Below the pieces are notes generated by a model. That model was not told where the DNA came from and made no database searches. It worked only from the letters and a program-made list of their open reading frames with translations. This document shows positions 16,356-24,889 of a stretch of 64,000 nt of DNA, in pieces (within the stretch, counting starts at the first letter, position 1; each line of letters opens with the position of its first letter). This stretch comes from Bacillota bacterium (lineage in GTDB: Bacteria > Bacillota > UBA4882 > UBA8346): positions 124,001 through 188,000 of the forward strand of contig JAEXFN010000035.1 of the NCBI GenBank assembly GCA_023400055.1, written 5' to 3'. Both the position numbers and the translations under genes were made by a program.

Positions 16356-17267
16356 TCATTTACCGCATTGAATACTCTTGATAAACTTTTCATCTTTTAA
16401 CACCTGTTTGATGGCATCTAAAACTTCTCTGCTCCAAAGGCCTTGGCTGCTTTCATCATATAATTGAATGATACTGGCATCCTTATCGCCTGTTTGGGTC
16501 ATTATTTCTACAAAGCGATTGACAGTGATCAGGATCTTTAATTCCAAGGTCATCTCGTTGGCCGTCAGGCCATCCGGAAAACCCTGGCCGTTTAATTTTT
16601 CATGATGATGCCGCACAAAAACTTTCAACCAGTCGTCCATCTTTAAAGGGGCGATAATATTCAGTCCGAATTCGACATGTTCATCCGGCGCCGTAGAAAT
16701 GACTTTTCCTACATCATGTAAATAGGCGCCAATTAATAGCCGGTCCATTGCTTGGCCGGTAACGAATAAGATTTTAGCGACTTTTTCACAATAATCTTTT
16801 ACCATACAAGCATGCCGGCATAAATTGCTATCCTTTAATTGCATCATATTCAACAAACTCTGTACGACCTGACTTTTATTTTCCATATCACTAAAGGTCT
16901 TTTTAAAATTGATCGCCCAGGTAACCCTATTTCTCAGCTCCTGATAAATGATGGGTTTTGATAAAAATACATCGGCCCCCACATTAAAGCCGCGAATCCG
17001 GTCTTCGATATCGTTCAATACGGTCAACATAATGACCGGAATGTCGCGGGTCGCGATGCTATTTTTTAATTTTTTACAGATTTCAAAACCATTCATGCCC
17101 GGAAGCATCACATCCAAGAAAATGACATCCGGTTGAAAACGGCATGCCATATCCAAGGCTTGACTACCTTCAAAGGCCACATACACGTTATAACCCCAGG
17201 TAATCAACAAATCTTTGATAATTTCCACATTCTGTTTATTGTCATCCACAATTAAGATACTTTCCAT
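16356..17267 (-). CDS. Response regulator with HD-GYP-type output (c-di-GMP phosphodiesterase candidate)
   Basis: 303 residues. The receiver domain at 1-120 has the acidic pair after ILIVDD, phospho-acceptor Asp52 (FLDVMLPG) and the SKP lysine. The C-terminal HD domain has HD at 184-185 (AYLHDVGKV) and HHEKLNGQGFPDGL, the HD-GYP signature with Phe in place of Tyr. It probably hydrolyses cyclic di-GMP when phosphorylated. It lies downstream of the histidine kinase (separate transcript) and upstream of the hpd region, and its promoter region carries the GTTGTAATAA motif. Confidence 0.88.
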   Translation of the reverse strand: MESILIVDDNKQNVEIIKDLLITWGYNVYVAFEGSQALDMACRFQPDVIFLDVMLPGMNGFEICKKLKNSIATRDIPVIMLTVLNDIEDRIRGFNVGADVFLSKPIIYQELRNRVTWAINFKKTFSDMENKSQVVQSLLNMMQLKDSNLCRHACMVKDYCEKVAKILFVTGQAMDRLLIGAYLHDVGKVISTAPDEHVEFGLNIIAPLKMDDWLKVFVRHHHEKLNGQGFPDGLTANEMTLELKILITVNRFVEIMTQTGDKDASIIQLYDESSQGLWSREVLDAIKQVLKDEKFIKSIQCGK

Positions 17268-17400
17268 TGTTCAACCCCTGAAAAAATTGGTCATCTCGCT
17301 GACGCTTTAAAGCCATTTCAAAAATGCATAGCTTGGTCGGGCACTTTAATCCCACTAACTTACTATACCCTGTTTGCCAACAGCTTTATATTCGTCTAAT

Positions 17401-17450
17401 GTTGTAATAAATGCTTAGGTTCGGCAAATTATACGACTTTAGTTGTAGAA
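17401..17450. promoter_or_regulatory. Candidate regulator site upstream of the REC/HD-GYP gene
   Basis: GTTGTAATAAATGCTTA (17401-17417) and GACTTTAGTTGTAG (17435-17448) match the paired motif at 15878-15923 upstream of the MFS gene. Confidence 0.5.
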
Positions 17451-17777
17451 AAGTTGTATCGCTTCTCCGAATTTACGCGACTGTCGCAGTGCAAAAAAAG
17501 TTTCAAACCATAGTCGGAACCGGATTCAATAAATAACAAACCCCCGCAGGCCTTGGCATAATTGAACTTAAAGACAACAACGCACCAAGAGCGGAGGTTT
17601 TAATCTTAGTCCATGAATAGCTTTACCCAAGCTGTCGACGAAACATGTTTTGAAAATACCGCGGCAGTTTTGCTAGAAATTTCGAATCGGATCATTCGCT
17701 GAACGCTCTCTTCTTTAATTCTCTACCTGAATCTTTTCAAGCTTTGCTCTATCTTTCGGATGCGAAATTGGATAGAA
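17451..17777. other. Intergenic region, no gene called
   Basis: Between the kinase terminator and the REC/HD-GYP promoter. There is a 29-codon frame from ATG 17613 whose continuation is open in other frames, which could be a decayed gene, but I recognise no family in it. Confidence 0.35.
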
Positions 17778-17822
17778 AAAGGGACCATTTTGCGTCAACC
17801 TCATTCGTAAATGATCCCTTTT
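17778..17822 (-). terminator. Terminator of the histidine kinase gene
   Basis: On the minus strand AAAAGGGATCATTT pairs with an AAATGGTCCCTTTTT arm and ends in a T run, three bases after the kinase stop codon. Confidence 0.75.
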
Positions 17823-17824
17823 GG

Positions 17825-19870
17825 CTAAGAAGCGCTGTCCATATTTTCATCACTGTTAGTAAACAAAGTAACGATTACCTCGGTTCCCGCTCCAATCTGG
17901 CTGGTCAATAAGATTTTACCGCCATGCAATTCAACCAGTTTCTTGGCCAAAGGCAACCCCAGGCCCGTCCCTCCATACTCTCTTTCATAGGAACTGTCCA
18001 CCTGTTCAAATTCATTGAATATCCTTTTTTGGTCTTCTTCCTTGATTCCGATCCCATTGTCTTTAACGATAATATACAGGTAATTTTCATTTTTAAACGC
18101 TTTCACCGTCACTTTCCCGTTGCGCAGGGTAAATTTAATCGCATTCGATAATAAGTTGCACAATACCTGTTTCAATTTGTTGGCATCGACTTTAACGATA
18201 AAATCATGCGGTTTAATCAGGATCGTTACGGCGATCTTTTTGCGTTCCGCAAAGCTTCTCACCATCGAAAAGCTCTCCTCGATAATATTGGCCATCGAGT
18301 AGCGGCCTAACGTGAGGCTCATCTTCCCCGCCTCGATCTTGGATAAATCCAAAATATCGTTTATCAGACGCAACAGATGATTGCCATTGCCTAAAATATT
18401 TTGGACATATTCCTGCTGCTTATCATTGAGAGAACCGAAGATTTCATCTTTCAGCAGTTTAGAATAATCAATAATCGCGCTCAATGGCGTTTTTAACTCA
18501 TGACTCATGTTGGCCAGGAAAAGCGACTTAACCTCACCCGATTTTTGCAGGCTGATAACCGCCTCGCGCAAGTCCTGGGTCCGTAATTGAATCTTCTCTT
18601 CCAAACTCACATTTAACAGGGCCAATTGTTGGGATAATTTCTGCTGTTCTATCTGTTCATTTTGTAATTTTTCCAGATAATCGGCCCGTTCTGCTTCGCT
18701 CTTCTTTAAGTCGCAGGCCATTTTCTGAAATGATTGCAGTAAAATGGAGGTTTCGCTGTTTTTGCCATCGAAAAACCGTTTTTCGATGCTCACTTCCGTA
18801 TTTCCCTGCGCGATCTGGCCGGCGAGTTCCGCCGCTTTCATAATCGGTTCGCTGATTCGGTTGGCCGCGTACCGGCCGATAAAAATCATAATGACCAAGC
18901 AAAAAAGCGCAACACAAACCACGATGTTGCGCTGAATATTCATGATTACTGAAAACTTATGTTCGGGTATGCCCACGCCTAAAATCCCCACGTGTTTTCC
19001 GGCCCGGTTTAAAATCGGCGTATCGACAAAAATATGAATTTCCCCGCCATTGTTTTGTTTGCCATAATAGACGCTTCTCATCCCTTCCAAAGTATGAATC
19101 GTTATCGGACTGGGGCTGCCGATATAATTGTCCTTTTGCGGGCTGCGGATATTGGAAGTGATGCGGGTATTGTCAATCGAAATTGCCAGATAGGAATCCT
19201 TGACGCTCTTTGAGTAAACCTTGGGCAAGTAATCATCGTTGTTGGTTATGCAGCCAACGATTAAAAAACCCATCCGTTGGGCGTTCCCTCGATCGTAAAT
19301 CGGAGCGATGGCGATACTCGCCAGGCATTTCGTCAGAAACCGGTTTTTGCCATTGCTGCGATCTTGGGGGCTAATCCGTACTTTAAATTGATTATAGGCT
19401 TTGGAACCGACCGCAAAGAGCTCGTCGAGATCGAGCACTTCCTCCGAAGTAATCGCTTTCCGGGCAGTTTCGGCCTGCCCGATCAATGCATTCAAGCGGG
19501 GCGATAAGGTCTTTTTCTCATTGGGGCGGCTAAAAATCAACGTTTTTTGGCCATCGACAACCATCCAGAAATCGATATAATCATAAACCTGATGGATGGC
19601 CCCGCTGATTTCGTTTAAGGCCGGCTCGTTGCTTTGCCGGACCGCTTTTTCAAATTCCGGGGATCGGCTCGTTTGGGTGGTCAGTTTTTGGATTTCATTT
19701 AAGCGGTTGATCATTTCATTGCGGGCAATAATCGACGCATTCTGCAGATATTCTTGGGCCGCTTTTTCAATTTGCTTGTTTAAAACGCTATATGATAGAA
19801 AAAGAATGACCAGCATCGGTACGATCAGGATGGCGGAGCCAAATATCAATATCTTCTTCCGAATCGACAT
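17825..19870 (-). CDS. Membrane-bound hybrid-free sensor histidine kinase
   Basis: 681 residues. TM1 is at about 8-28, followed by an extracytoplasmic sensor domain of about 280 residues (Cache-like; it contains GKHVGILGVGIPEHKF near its end), TM2 at about 314-335 and HAMP at about 335-390. After a coiled coil come HisKA with phospho-His457 (FLANMSHELKTPLSA) and an HATPase with NLLSNAIKFT, DNGIGI and GTGLGLPLAKKL. ATG after GGAGTAGGA. It is directly downstream of the PocR-LuxR gene (24-base gap) and upstream of the REC/HD-GYP gene, so the three probably form one signalling set near the hpd operon. Ligand unknown. Confidence 0.9.
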   Translation of the reverse strand: MSIRKKILIFGSAILIVPMLVILFLSYSVLNKQIEKAAQEYLQNASIIARNEMINRLNEIQKLTTQTSRSPEFEKAVRQSNEPALNEISGAIHQVYDYIDFWMVVDGQKTLIFSRPNEKKTLSPRLNALIGQAETARKAITSEEVLDLDELFAVGSKAYNQFKVRISPQDRSNGKNRFLTKCLASIAIAPIYDRGNAQRMGFLIVGCITNNDDYLPKVYSKSVKDSYLAISIDNTRITSNIRSPQKDNYIGSPSPITIHTLEGMRSVYYGKQNNGGEIHIFVDTPILNRAGKHVGILGVGIPEHKFSVIMNIQRNIVVCVALFCLVIMIFIGRYAANRISEPIMKAAELAGQIAQGNTEVSIEKRFFDGKNSETSILLQSFQKMACDLKKSEAERADYLEKLQNEQIEQQKLSQQLALLNVSLEEKIQLRTQDLREAVISLQKSGEVKSLFLANMSHELKTPLSAIIDYSKLLKDEIFGSLNDKQQEYVQNILGNGNHLLRLINDILDLSKIEAGKMSLTLGRYSMANIIEESFSMVRSFAERKKIAVTILIKPHDFIVKVDANKLKQVLCNLLSNAIKFTLRNGKVTVKAFKNENYLYIIVKDNGIGIKEEDQKRIFNEFEQVDSSYEREYGGTGLGLPLAKKLVELHGGKILLTSQIGAGTEVIVTLFTNSDENMDSAS

Positions 19871-19894
19871 TTCCTACTCCTCTGCCTTTCGATT

Positions 19895-20617
19895 TCAGAT
19901 ATTATTCTTGCAAAAAATTACGATTTCCAGGCGATCTCTCATGTTTAATTTCCTTAAAATATTGGTAATGTGGGTTTTTACAGTTTTCTCGCTGATATTT
20001 AGATTATTGGAGATTTCTTTATTGGTGAGCCCCGAATTTATCAGTTTCACGATCTCCAGTTCGCGAAGGCTCAGTTTTTTTTCTAAGAAAAATAGTTCTT
20101 GCTTGACTTTATCCTTTGGGGTTTCAGCGCTGGAACTTTCATCTTCGCTGCCGTTTAACAGATGAAACACATTCTCCAATAATTTCATAATCTCATTCAA
20201 TTGCGCTTCGCTCAATACCGGAATCTTTTGATGAAGATCCTGAGCGGACAGGCGCTTATTTTCTTCGATATGAACCCCTCCGCCCAGACAAATCGCGACC
20301 AAATCCTCATTATAAAATATGGGGCAGGCGAAATATGTTATATCCATGTAACATGTATATTGGACGGTCTCGCCCTTTTGCGCAACAAAATCGATAATGG
20401 CCTGTTTTTCATGCCGGCAGCGCTCGTTGTTGTTTTGCAGGATGTAATGGCAGAACAATGAAGAATTCGACCAGACGGTCAGCGACTTGCCGTCGAGCGA
20501 AATGACGCCCAAGCTAATGCCGAAGAGATCGGCGCACGAGTCCTGAAAGGATTGGATTTTTCTTTTGCCATTCGCTTTGAGCCATTTCTGGCATATCGAT
20601 ATATCCGTTGAGTTCAT
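19895..20617 (-). CDS. PocR-domain LuxR-type transcriptional regulator
   Basis: 240 residues. The N-terminal about 130 residues (SFQDSCADLFGISLGVISLD, CRHEKQAIIDF, YFACPIFYNEDLVAICLGGG) match the PocR ligand-binding domain, thought to bind small hydrocarbon-type effectors. The C-terminus is a LuxR/GerE helix-turn-helix (LSLRELEIVKLINSGLTNKE, then ISEKTVKTHITNILRKL). ATG 20617 is preferred over an in-frame TTG at 20653. A likely regulator of the hpd/MFS region, whose motifs at 14127, 15878 and 17401 would be its sites; that link is inferred. Confidence 0.87.
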   Translation of the reverse strand: MNSTDISICQKWLKANGKRKIQSFQDSCADLFGISLGVISLDGKSLTVWSNSSLFCHYILQNNNERCRHEKQAIIDFVAQKGETVQYTCYMDITYFACPIFYNEDLVAICLGGGVHIEENKRLSAQDLHQKIPVLSEAQLNEIMKLLENVFHLLNGSEDESSSAETPKDKVKQELFFLEKKLSLRELEIVKLINSGLTNKEISNNLNISEKTVKTHITNILRKLNMRDRLEIVIFCKNNI

Positions 20618-21075
20618 TTTGTGAATCCACTCCAAAATTTGCAATGTGAGCAAACGAATACACCCTATCCCGGCGACGGTTCAGCTTGCTACGGCAGCGA
20701 GGAAGGCAAAGTCGGCTAAGGGGATCGGGATATTGTAGCCAATATTTAACAAATTATTAACATTAACCATATAATCTATCCCCGCTTTCCTTATGTTATT
20801 ATCTATTTTACCATAAACTTTACTTGAATGTTATCTCGGATCTGTATCTGATACGTAACCGATCCGTACCTGTTATGTATGATTCGATAAAATTAGAACC
20901 AAATTGCAAATCATAGCCGGGATTAAAAAGCGGGACCTCCGGGTTTGAGCCTTTTTATTCAAAACCACGGGATGAAACCATCGGCTCACTTTGGCCCTTG
21001 TCGCTTTGAGCTTCAATGACTCCTCCGACCGCGCGTTAATGACCCCGACCTTCGCCAAACCCCAAACCTTCCCAG
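20618..21075. other. Intergenic region upstream of the LuxR gene
   Basis: No gene recognised. It holds repeated CCGATCCGTACC/GATACGTAACC-like words at about 20838-20875 and, from about 21050, the left flank of the 21-bp array that follows. That flank is shared with 6.06 kb. Confidence 0.4.
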
Positions 21076-21378
21076 TTATCCACAACCCAATTCATTAACT
21101 AAGTTCAACGATTCCGTTTATCCACAGGAATAGATCACTTATTCACAAAAAGAGCTCTTTTATTAACAAAACGAGCTCACTTATCCACAAAATGAGCTCG
21201 TTGAGCGACTGAAAGAGCTTACTTATTCACAAAAAGAACTCTTTTATTAACAAAATGAGCTCATTTATCCACAAAATGAGCTTGCTGAGCGACTGAAAGA
21301 GCTCATTTATTCACAAAAAGAACTCTTTTATTAACAAAATGAGCTCGTTGGACGACTTAAAGAGATCACTTATCCACA
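21076..21378 (+). repeat. 21-bp tandem array of DnaA-box-like 9-mers with GAGCTC spacers (family 1)
   Basis: Fifteen registers at an exact 21-bp period. Perfect TTATNCACA occurs at 21076, 21118, 21139, 21181, 21223, 21265, 21307 and 21370; TTATTAACA at 21160, 21244 and 21328; TGAGCGACT-type units at 21202, 21286 and 21349. The second register (21097) is degenerate. Units cycle TTATTCACA, TTATTAACA, TTATCCACA, TGAGCGACT, an 84-bp higher-order repeat. The GAGCTC-spaced block starts and ends with AGATCAC in place of GAGCTCAC. The sequence after the last unit (ACATTGTACGGGAGAACC) is conserved at the other copies. Confidence 0.88.
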
Positions 21379-21454
21379 AAACGATTACATTGTACGGGAG
21401 AACCTTTATTGTGAGCGCTTTGAAACGGTGTCGGAGGAACGGATGATTGTCTTT

Positions 21455-21725
21455 AAAAACTGACCTCTCCCCCTTCCCCTCCCCGGCGAAGTTATTTCTG
21501 ATGGTTGACTCGACGGGGAGGGGCGATTCGCCACAAACCGTTGCCTATTTGGAGGCTTTATCTTGGGCCTAACTTTCGTAGATTTGGCTTACGTAAAAGA
21601 TTACTTCTTGTTTGCCTAAACATTGGTCCCAGTTTCAAGCGATTGACCCCTCCCCGTCGAAATGTCTTTCAGAATTCGCTTCGTCGGGGAGGGGATCGGG
21701 GTGAGGTCGCTTCTGGACTCGCTTT
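21455..21725. repeat. GC-rich inverted-repeat region
   Basis: CGACGGGGAGGGGCGA at about 21510 and TGACCCCTCCCCGTCGAA at about 21645 are complementary, and CTCGTCGGGGAGGGG-type words recur near 21690. It looks like a decayed palindromic intergenic repeat, similar in wording to the one at 33.76-33.89 kb. No gene. Confidence 0.4.
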
Positions 21726-21731
21726 GTCGCT

Positions 21732-22229
21732 TTATTGAACTTCACGATTTTTTTGGTTTGGCGGGATGGGTTGAATAATTACTGCGGGGCTTTGGGATCG
21801 CCCACCCCCCGCTCCGTCCTCTTTCACCACGCTCAACCGCCCATAAACCATTTTCGGATAAAACGATATCGCTTGGTTCTTTAAATAATACCCTTCCATG
21901 TCCCGCATGACCGTCATCTCCACCCAAGCGTCCTTCTTTAGCTCGACTGCCACCCAATCATTCTGGCGCAATTCATAAAACAATTCCCGGTTGCAAATGG
22001 CGTAATGGCCTCGATGATGCATGACGAGGAACCCTTCGATGGGTTGCGGCGGTTCTTCCTCCGTCGCATCGAGAGCCAAGTCGATGCTACCCGGTCTGAC
22101 CCGGACCACGATCGAGCGGCCGATTTGAAATCCGTTGTGAGCCAACCACTGACCGGCCAGCCTAATGTAGGGAACTTTTTGATGATTTTTGTGGATGGAA
22201 CCCACGGTGAGTCGGCGACGGGTTTTCAT
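21732..22229 (-). CDS. SymE-like (AbrB-fold) protein with C-terminal extension
   Basis: 165 residues. Residues 2-60 (RRRLTVGSIHKNHQKVPYIR, LAGQWLAHNGFQIGRSIVVR) match the SymE toxin domain of the SpoVT/AbrB fold, which in E. coli SymE is an SOS-induced, antisense-controlled toxin acting on nucleic acid. The remaining about 100 residues are an extension I do not recognise. Start ATG follows GGGAGGAGAG; an earlier TTG is rejected. Toxin activity is not shown by the sequence, and no antisense RNA gene could be identified by eye. Confidence 0.65.
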   Translation of the reverse strand: MKTRRRLTVGSIHKNHQKVPYIRLAGQWLAHNGFQIGRSIVVRVRPGSIDLALDATEEEPPQPIEGFLVMHHRGHYAICNRELFYELRQNDWVAVELKKDAWVEMTVMRDMEGYYLKNQAISFYPKMVYGRLSVVKEDGAGGGRSQSPAVIIQPIPPNQKNREVQ

Positions 22230-22525
22230 TGCGCCTCTCCTCCCTTTTTTAAGCAATAAAAGAGGAAAGCCTTGGTAATCTATCGAATAACCATAGCGAT
22301 CTTTTACAACATAATGTAGCTATTTCGCGCGACGTTATAACAAAAATAGGTCATACGATTATGGATAACTTATCGAATGCTTTTTAACCAAAGAACACAG
22401 CCTTTTGTCTCCCGTTGGGTTACTTCTTATTTATTATTATAGTCACCCATCAGGAGACTGTCAAGCATATTATCAATAATAATCCAAATATTTCATTTTG
22501 GCAAAATGATAGGTGGCGGTGGAAT

Positions 22526-22744
22526 TTGCGGATTCAAACGAAATTCAGCGAACGTCTCAAAGCGTTACGCGAAGAATCGAATTTGACCATGGAACAACTG
22601 GGGACTGCTTTAGGAATCAAGAAACAGACGATAAGCCGCTATGAAAGCAATCAGAGGGAACCGGAGTATGCGACTTTGATCAAGATTGCGGAATTTTTTG
22701 AGGTGTCCACTGATTATTTGCTTGGGGTGAAGGAGCGGAAGTAA
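22526..22744 (+). CDS. XRE-family helix-turn-helix repressor
   Basis: 72 residues starting at TTG, nine bases after AGGTGG. The whole protein is one HTH_3 domain (ERLKALREESNLTMEQLGTA, then KKQTISRYESNQREPEYATL) with the STDYLLG ending typical of phage- and ICE-type small repressors. A longer in-frame version from 22415 begins with an unlikely hydrophobic stretch. It diverges from the SymE-like gene, with about 300 bases of promoter region between them, so it may control it. Confidence 0.85.
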   Translation: MRIQTKFSERLKALREESNLTMEQLGTALGIKKQTISRYESNQREPEYATLIKIAEFFEVSTDYLLGVKERK

Positions 22745-22947
22745 GCGGACATTCTACTATTGGCTGTAAATCTCCTGAAGATTTCAAAAAGCAAAGAAAA
22801 TGTGCTTAACTTTATGTTGTCCCTCACGATCCTCGCTACACATTCCACATGGTAAGTCTGGGGAGATATACCGATTATACTGGCTGTATTACCCCGCAGA
22901 TGGGCAACAAACACTTGAGTAATCAAAACCTTATCCTATAACCGGGC

Positions 22948-23322
22948 CTAAATTTTTAATACCTTTAAAGATGAGGTTCTAGGTCTTTTCAAAAGATTCT
23001 GCAAAACGATGTTTATGATGGAAATAATCAGCGAAACGAGCAGCGTCAGCCAAAATCCGGGAATCTTCAATCCTTCCAGCATCGAGTCAGTAAGCATGAT
23101 CATCCAGGTATTAATGACGAACGTCAGCAATCCCATAGTGATTAAGTTGAACGGTAGCATCACGAGCAGCAGGAGCGGCCGAATGAACAGATTCACAACT
23201 CCCAGGATAATCCCGGCCCAAAGCGCGGTCTGCAAATCATCAAGGCGGATCGCCGGAAATAACCGGGCCGCTAAATAAATGCCGGTAAAATTGGCCAGAA
23301 TCTTAATTAGAATACGAAGCAT
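22948..23322 (-). CDS. Phage holin 4_2 / YvlD-family membrane protein
   Basis: 124 residues with four hydrophobic segments and the family core GIILGVVNLFIRPLLLLVML and INTWMIMLTDSML. Related to B. subtilis YvlD. Despite the family name these are chromosomal envelope-stress-associated membrane proteins. Last gene of a four-gene operon (24527 to 22948). The start at ATG 23322 fits the family; the longer frame adds an implausible basic leader. Confidence 0.85.
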   Translation of the reverse strand: MLRILIKILANFTGIYLAARLFPAIRLDDLQTALWAGIILGVVNLFIRPLLLLVMLPFNLITMGLLTFVINTWMIMLTDSMLEGLKIPGFWLTLLVSLIISIINIVLQNLLKRPRTSSLKVLKI

Positions 23323-23356
23323 CCCTCTCTTCGACCTCCCTTTCCATATGTTTGAT

Positions 23357-23704
23357 TTAGACAAAATCAACATAAATGGAGACTTTCTCCCGCTTTTCCG
23401 GTTGAATCGACTCAATTTCGACCATTCGCAGGCGACCCACGCTCCGGATTTCGTCGAACAATACCCGTAGCATCTCTAAAAGATCATAAGGAGAAGCCTG
23501 CTTCAAAAAGGGCGACCCGCTTTGGAAACGTTCCGGCAGTGCTCGAATCCGGACGGGAGCAATCAACTCAACCAAAGCGGCCAAGTCCGCTAAAGCTTCG
23601 AACAATTGTGTGAACAAAAATAACGGAACCGGAACCGCGATCCGAAACATGCCTTTTCGGATCCGGATGATTAGAAATAAGCTCCGATACGCTTTAATCC
23701 ACAT
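23357..23704 (-). CDS. Hypothetical protein in the DUF2089/SHOCT operon
   Basis: 115 residues, unrecognised. The N-terminus is basic and hydrophobic (SLFLIIRIRKGMFRIAVPVP); the C-terminus is charged (LRMVEIESIQPEKREKVSIY). Its ATG overlaps the end of the preceding gene by 11 bases, with AAGGTGG upstream, so translation is probably coupled. It ends in a stretch resembling the end of that gene (VEVYVD versus VSIYVDFV), and may be a diverged paralogue of its C-terminal half. Confidence 0.65.
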   Translation of the reverse strand: MWIKAYRSLFLIIRIRKGMFRIAVPVPLFLFTQLFEALADLAALVELIAPVRIRALPERFQSGSPFLKQASPYDLLEMLRVLFDEIRSVGRLRMVEIESIQPEKREKVSIYVDFV

Positions 23705-24119
23705 AGACTTCCACCTTAACGGGGCCTTTCTCCGGATCATTCACATCGATATCCACCAGTTTGCAATCGATCAACCCTTCTTCGATCATCCGCACCAACT
23801 CTTCCACATCAATCTGGGAAAGGTCAATTCCTTTTCGATTCAACTCTTCTTTCGCCTCCGGAGGGATGAATCCCATTCCGAAGTTGGCGAATTTCGAGAC
23901 CGCCTTTAAAAGTTTCAACGGTACATTGACGTTGACCTTAGTATTTCCTTCCGCGCTAATCCGGATCCGGAAAAACCGATCGTTTAAATTTGATAGACCA
24001 TTCGTTTCCCCTGGTTCCGCCTCATCCAAGGCTTTTAACAATTCCATCCCTTCCGTGGCGTTGATTTTTCCATCTTGGATCATTTGGAGAATTTTCAGTT
24101 TTTCTTCGCTCATTGCCAT
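23694..24119 (-). CDS. SHOCT-like domain protein
   Basis: 141 residues. The N-terminal MSEEKLKILQMIQDGKINAT followed by EGMELLKAL is a SHOCT-like helical hairpin found in YvlB-type and DUF2089-linked proteins. The middle (RFFRIRISAEGNTKVNVNVP) resembles a short adhesin-like beta segment, and a second helical hairpin follows. Start ATG directly after AGGAGGTTGAA. Second gene of the operon; probably an envelope-stress accessory protein, by analogy to yvl operons. Confidence 0.75.
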   Translation of the reverse strand: MAMSEEKLKILQMIQDGKINATEGMELLKALDEAEPGETNGLSNLNDRFFRIRISAEGNTKVNVNVPLKLLKAVSKFANFGMGFIPPEAKEELNRKGIDLSQIDVEELVRMIEEGLIDCKLVDIDVNDPEKGPVKVEVYVD

Positions 24120-24143
24120 TTCAACCTCCTGATTTAGTCGATC

Positions 24144-24527
24144 TCATTTAACTGTTTTTAATTGTCTGGCCGCCTCATCGGGAGTAATCTCTCCCCGCTC
24201 CAAAGCTGCCAAAATATCCTGACGCCGTATTTTCTCATCCACCGCGGCGCTTTTATCAATTTGATAGCCCAAAGACTCAATTACCCCATCCAACCGGTTG
24301 CGGACTGTCGGATAGGAGATCCGCAACTCCTTTTCTACATCTTTAATGTTGCCGCGACATTTTACAAAGACTTCGATGAATTCCTGCTGTTCCGGCGGTA
24401 ACTGGCAAAATTTGCAGGAACTGAACCGCCCCTCCAATACGGTTTGGCACTGATCGCAACTTAGCTTGACGATATGCAAGCGTTTGCCGCATACCGGACA
24501 GATTCCCGGTGCTTGATAAGTGATCAT
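24144..24527 (-). CDS. DUF2089 family zinc-ribbon/HTH protein
   Basis: 127 residues. The N-terminal zinc ribbon has paired CxxC motifs (GICPVCGK, LSCDQCQ) and SSCKFCQLPPEQQEF. A sigma-70 region-4-like helix-turn-helix follows (GNIKDVEKELRISYPTVRNR), and the C-terminal helical hairpin DILAALERGEITPDEAARQL repeats the SHOCT-like theme of the next gene. It is probably the transcriptional regulator of its own operon. The ATG lies six bases after AAGGAG; an upstream TTG is rejected. Confidence 0.85.
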   Translation of the reverse strand: MITYQAPGICPVCGKRLHIVKLSCDQCQTVLEGRFSSCKFCQLPPEQQEFIEVFVKCRGNIKDVEKELRISYPTVRNRLDGVIESLGYQIDKSAAVDEKIRRQDILAALERGEITPDEAARQLKTVK

Positions 24528-24730
24528 AATCAACTCCTTTCCTTAGGATAGGATAAATATATCACGGTTATTTTATTTAGTCAATATTATGATTAATTTT
24601 ATTAATGTTTATATTAAATTTATCAATATCCAAGTTGATCTTCGACAAATGATTAATAATCCAATTGTTATTCTCTTTCTCTCTCCAGTGCTTAGAATTA
24701 TATAGCTTGTTGGTGGACTCCATATAAAAA

Positions 24731-24754
24731 TACCGGGGTTATTTAACCCCGGTA
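24731..24754 (-). terminator. Hairpin TACCGGGGTT/AACCCCGGTA
   Basis: Perfect 10-bp stem with a four-base loop; on the minus strand it is followed by TTTTTATATG. It lies just left of the IS110 remnant in a very AT-rich gap and has no obvious gene upstream of it on the minus strand, so it may mark an element boundary. Confidence 0.45.
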
Positions 24755-24889
24755 CCCTATTGAGTACTTATTGAAATTCCAGCCGGTTCGATCGGTACGC
24801 CCCTCATATACCTTCCTTCACCGGCTAATTGCTAATACCTTCAAACCCTTATCGTGGTTGAACTCTCATCACATTTTCAACACAGACGC

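Noticed and set aside
20871..21090. 70-codon minus-strand frame upstream of the 21.1 kb array
   Set aside because: It has no ribosome binding site, ends in the array flank and shows no recognisable domain.
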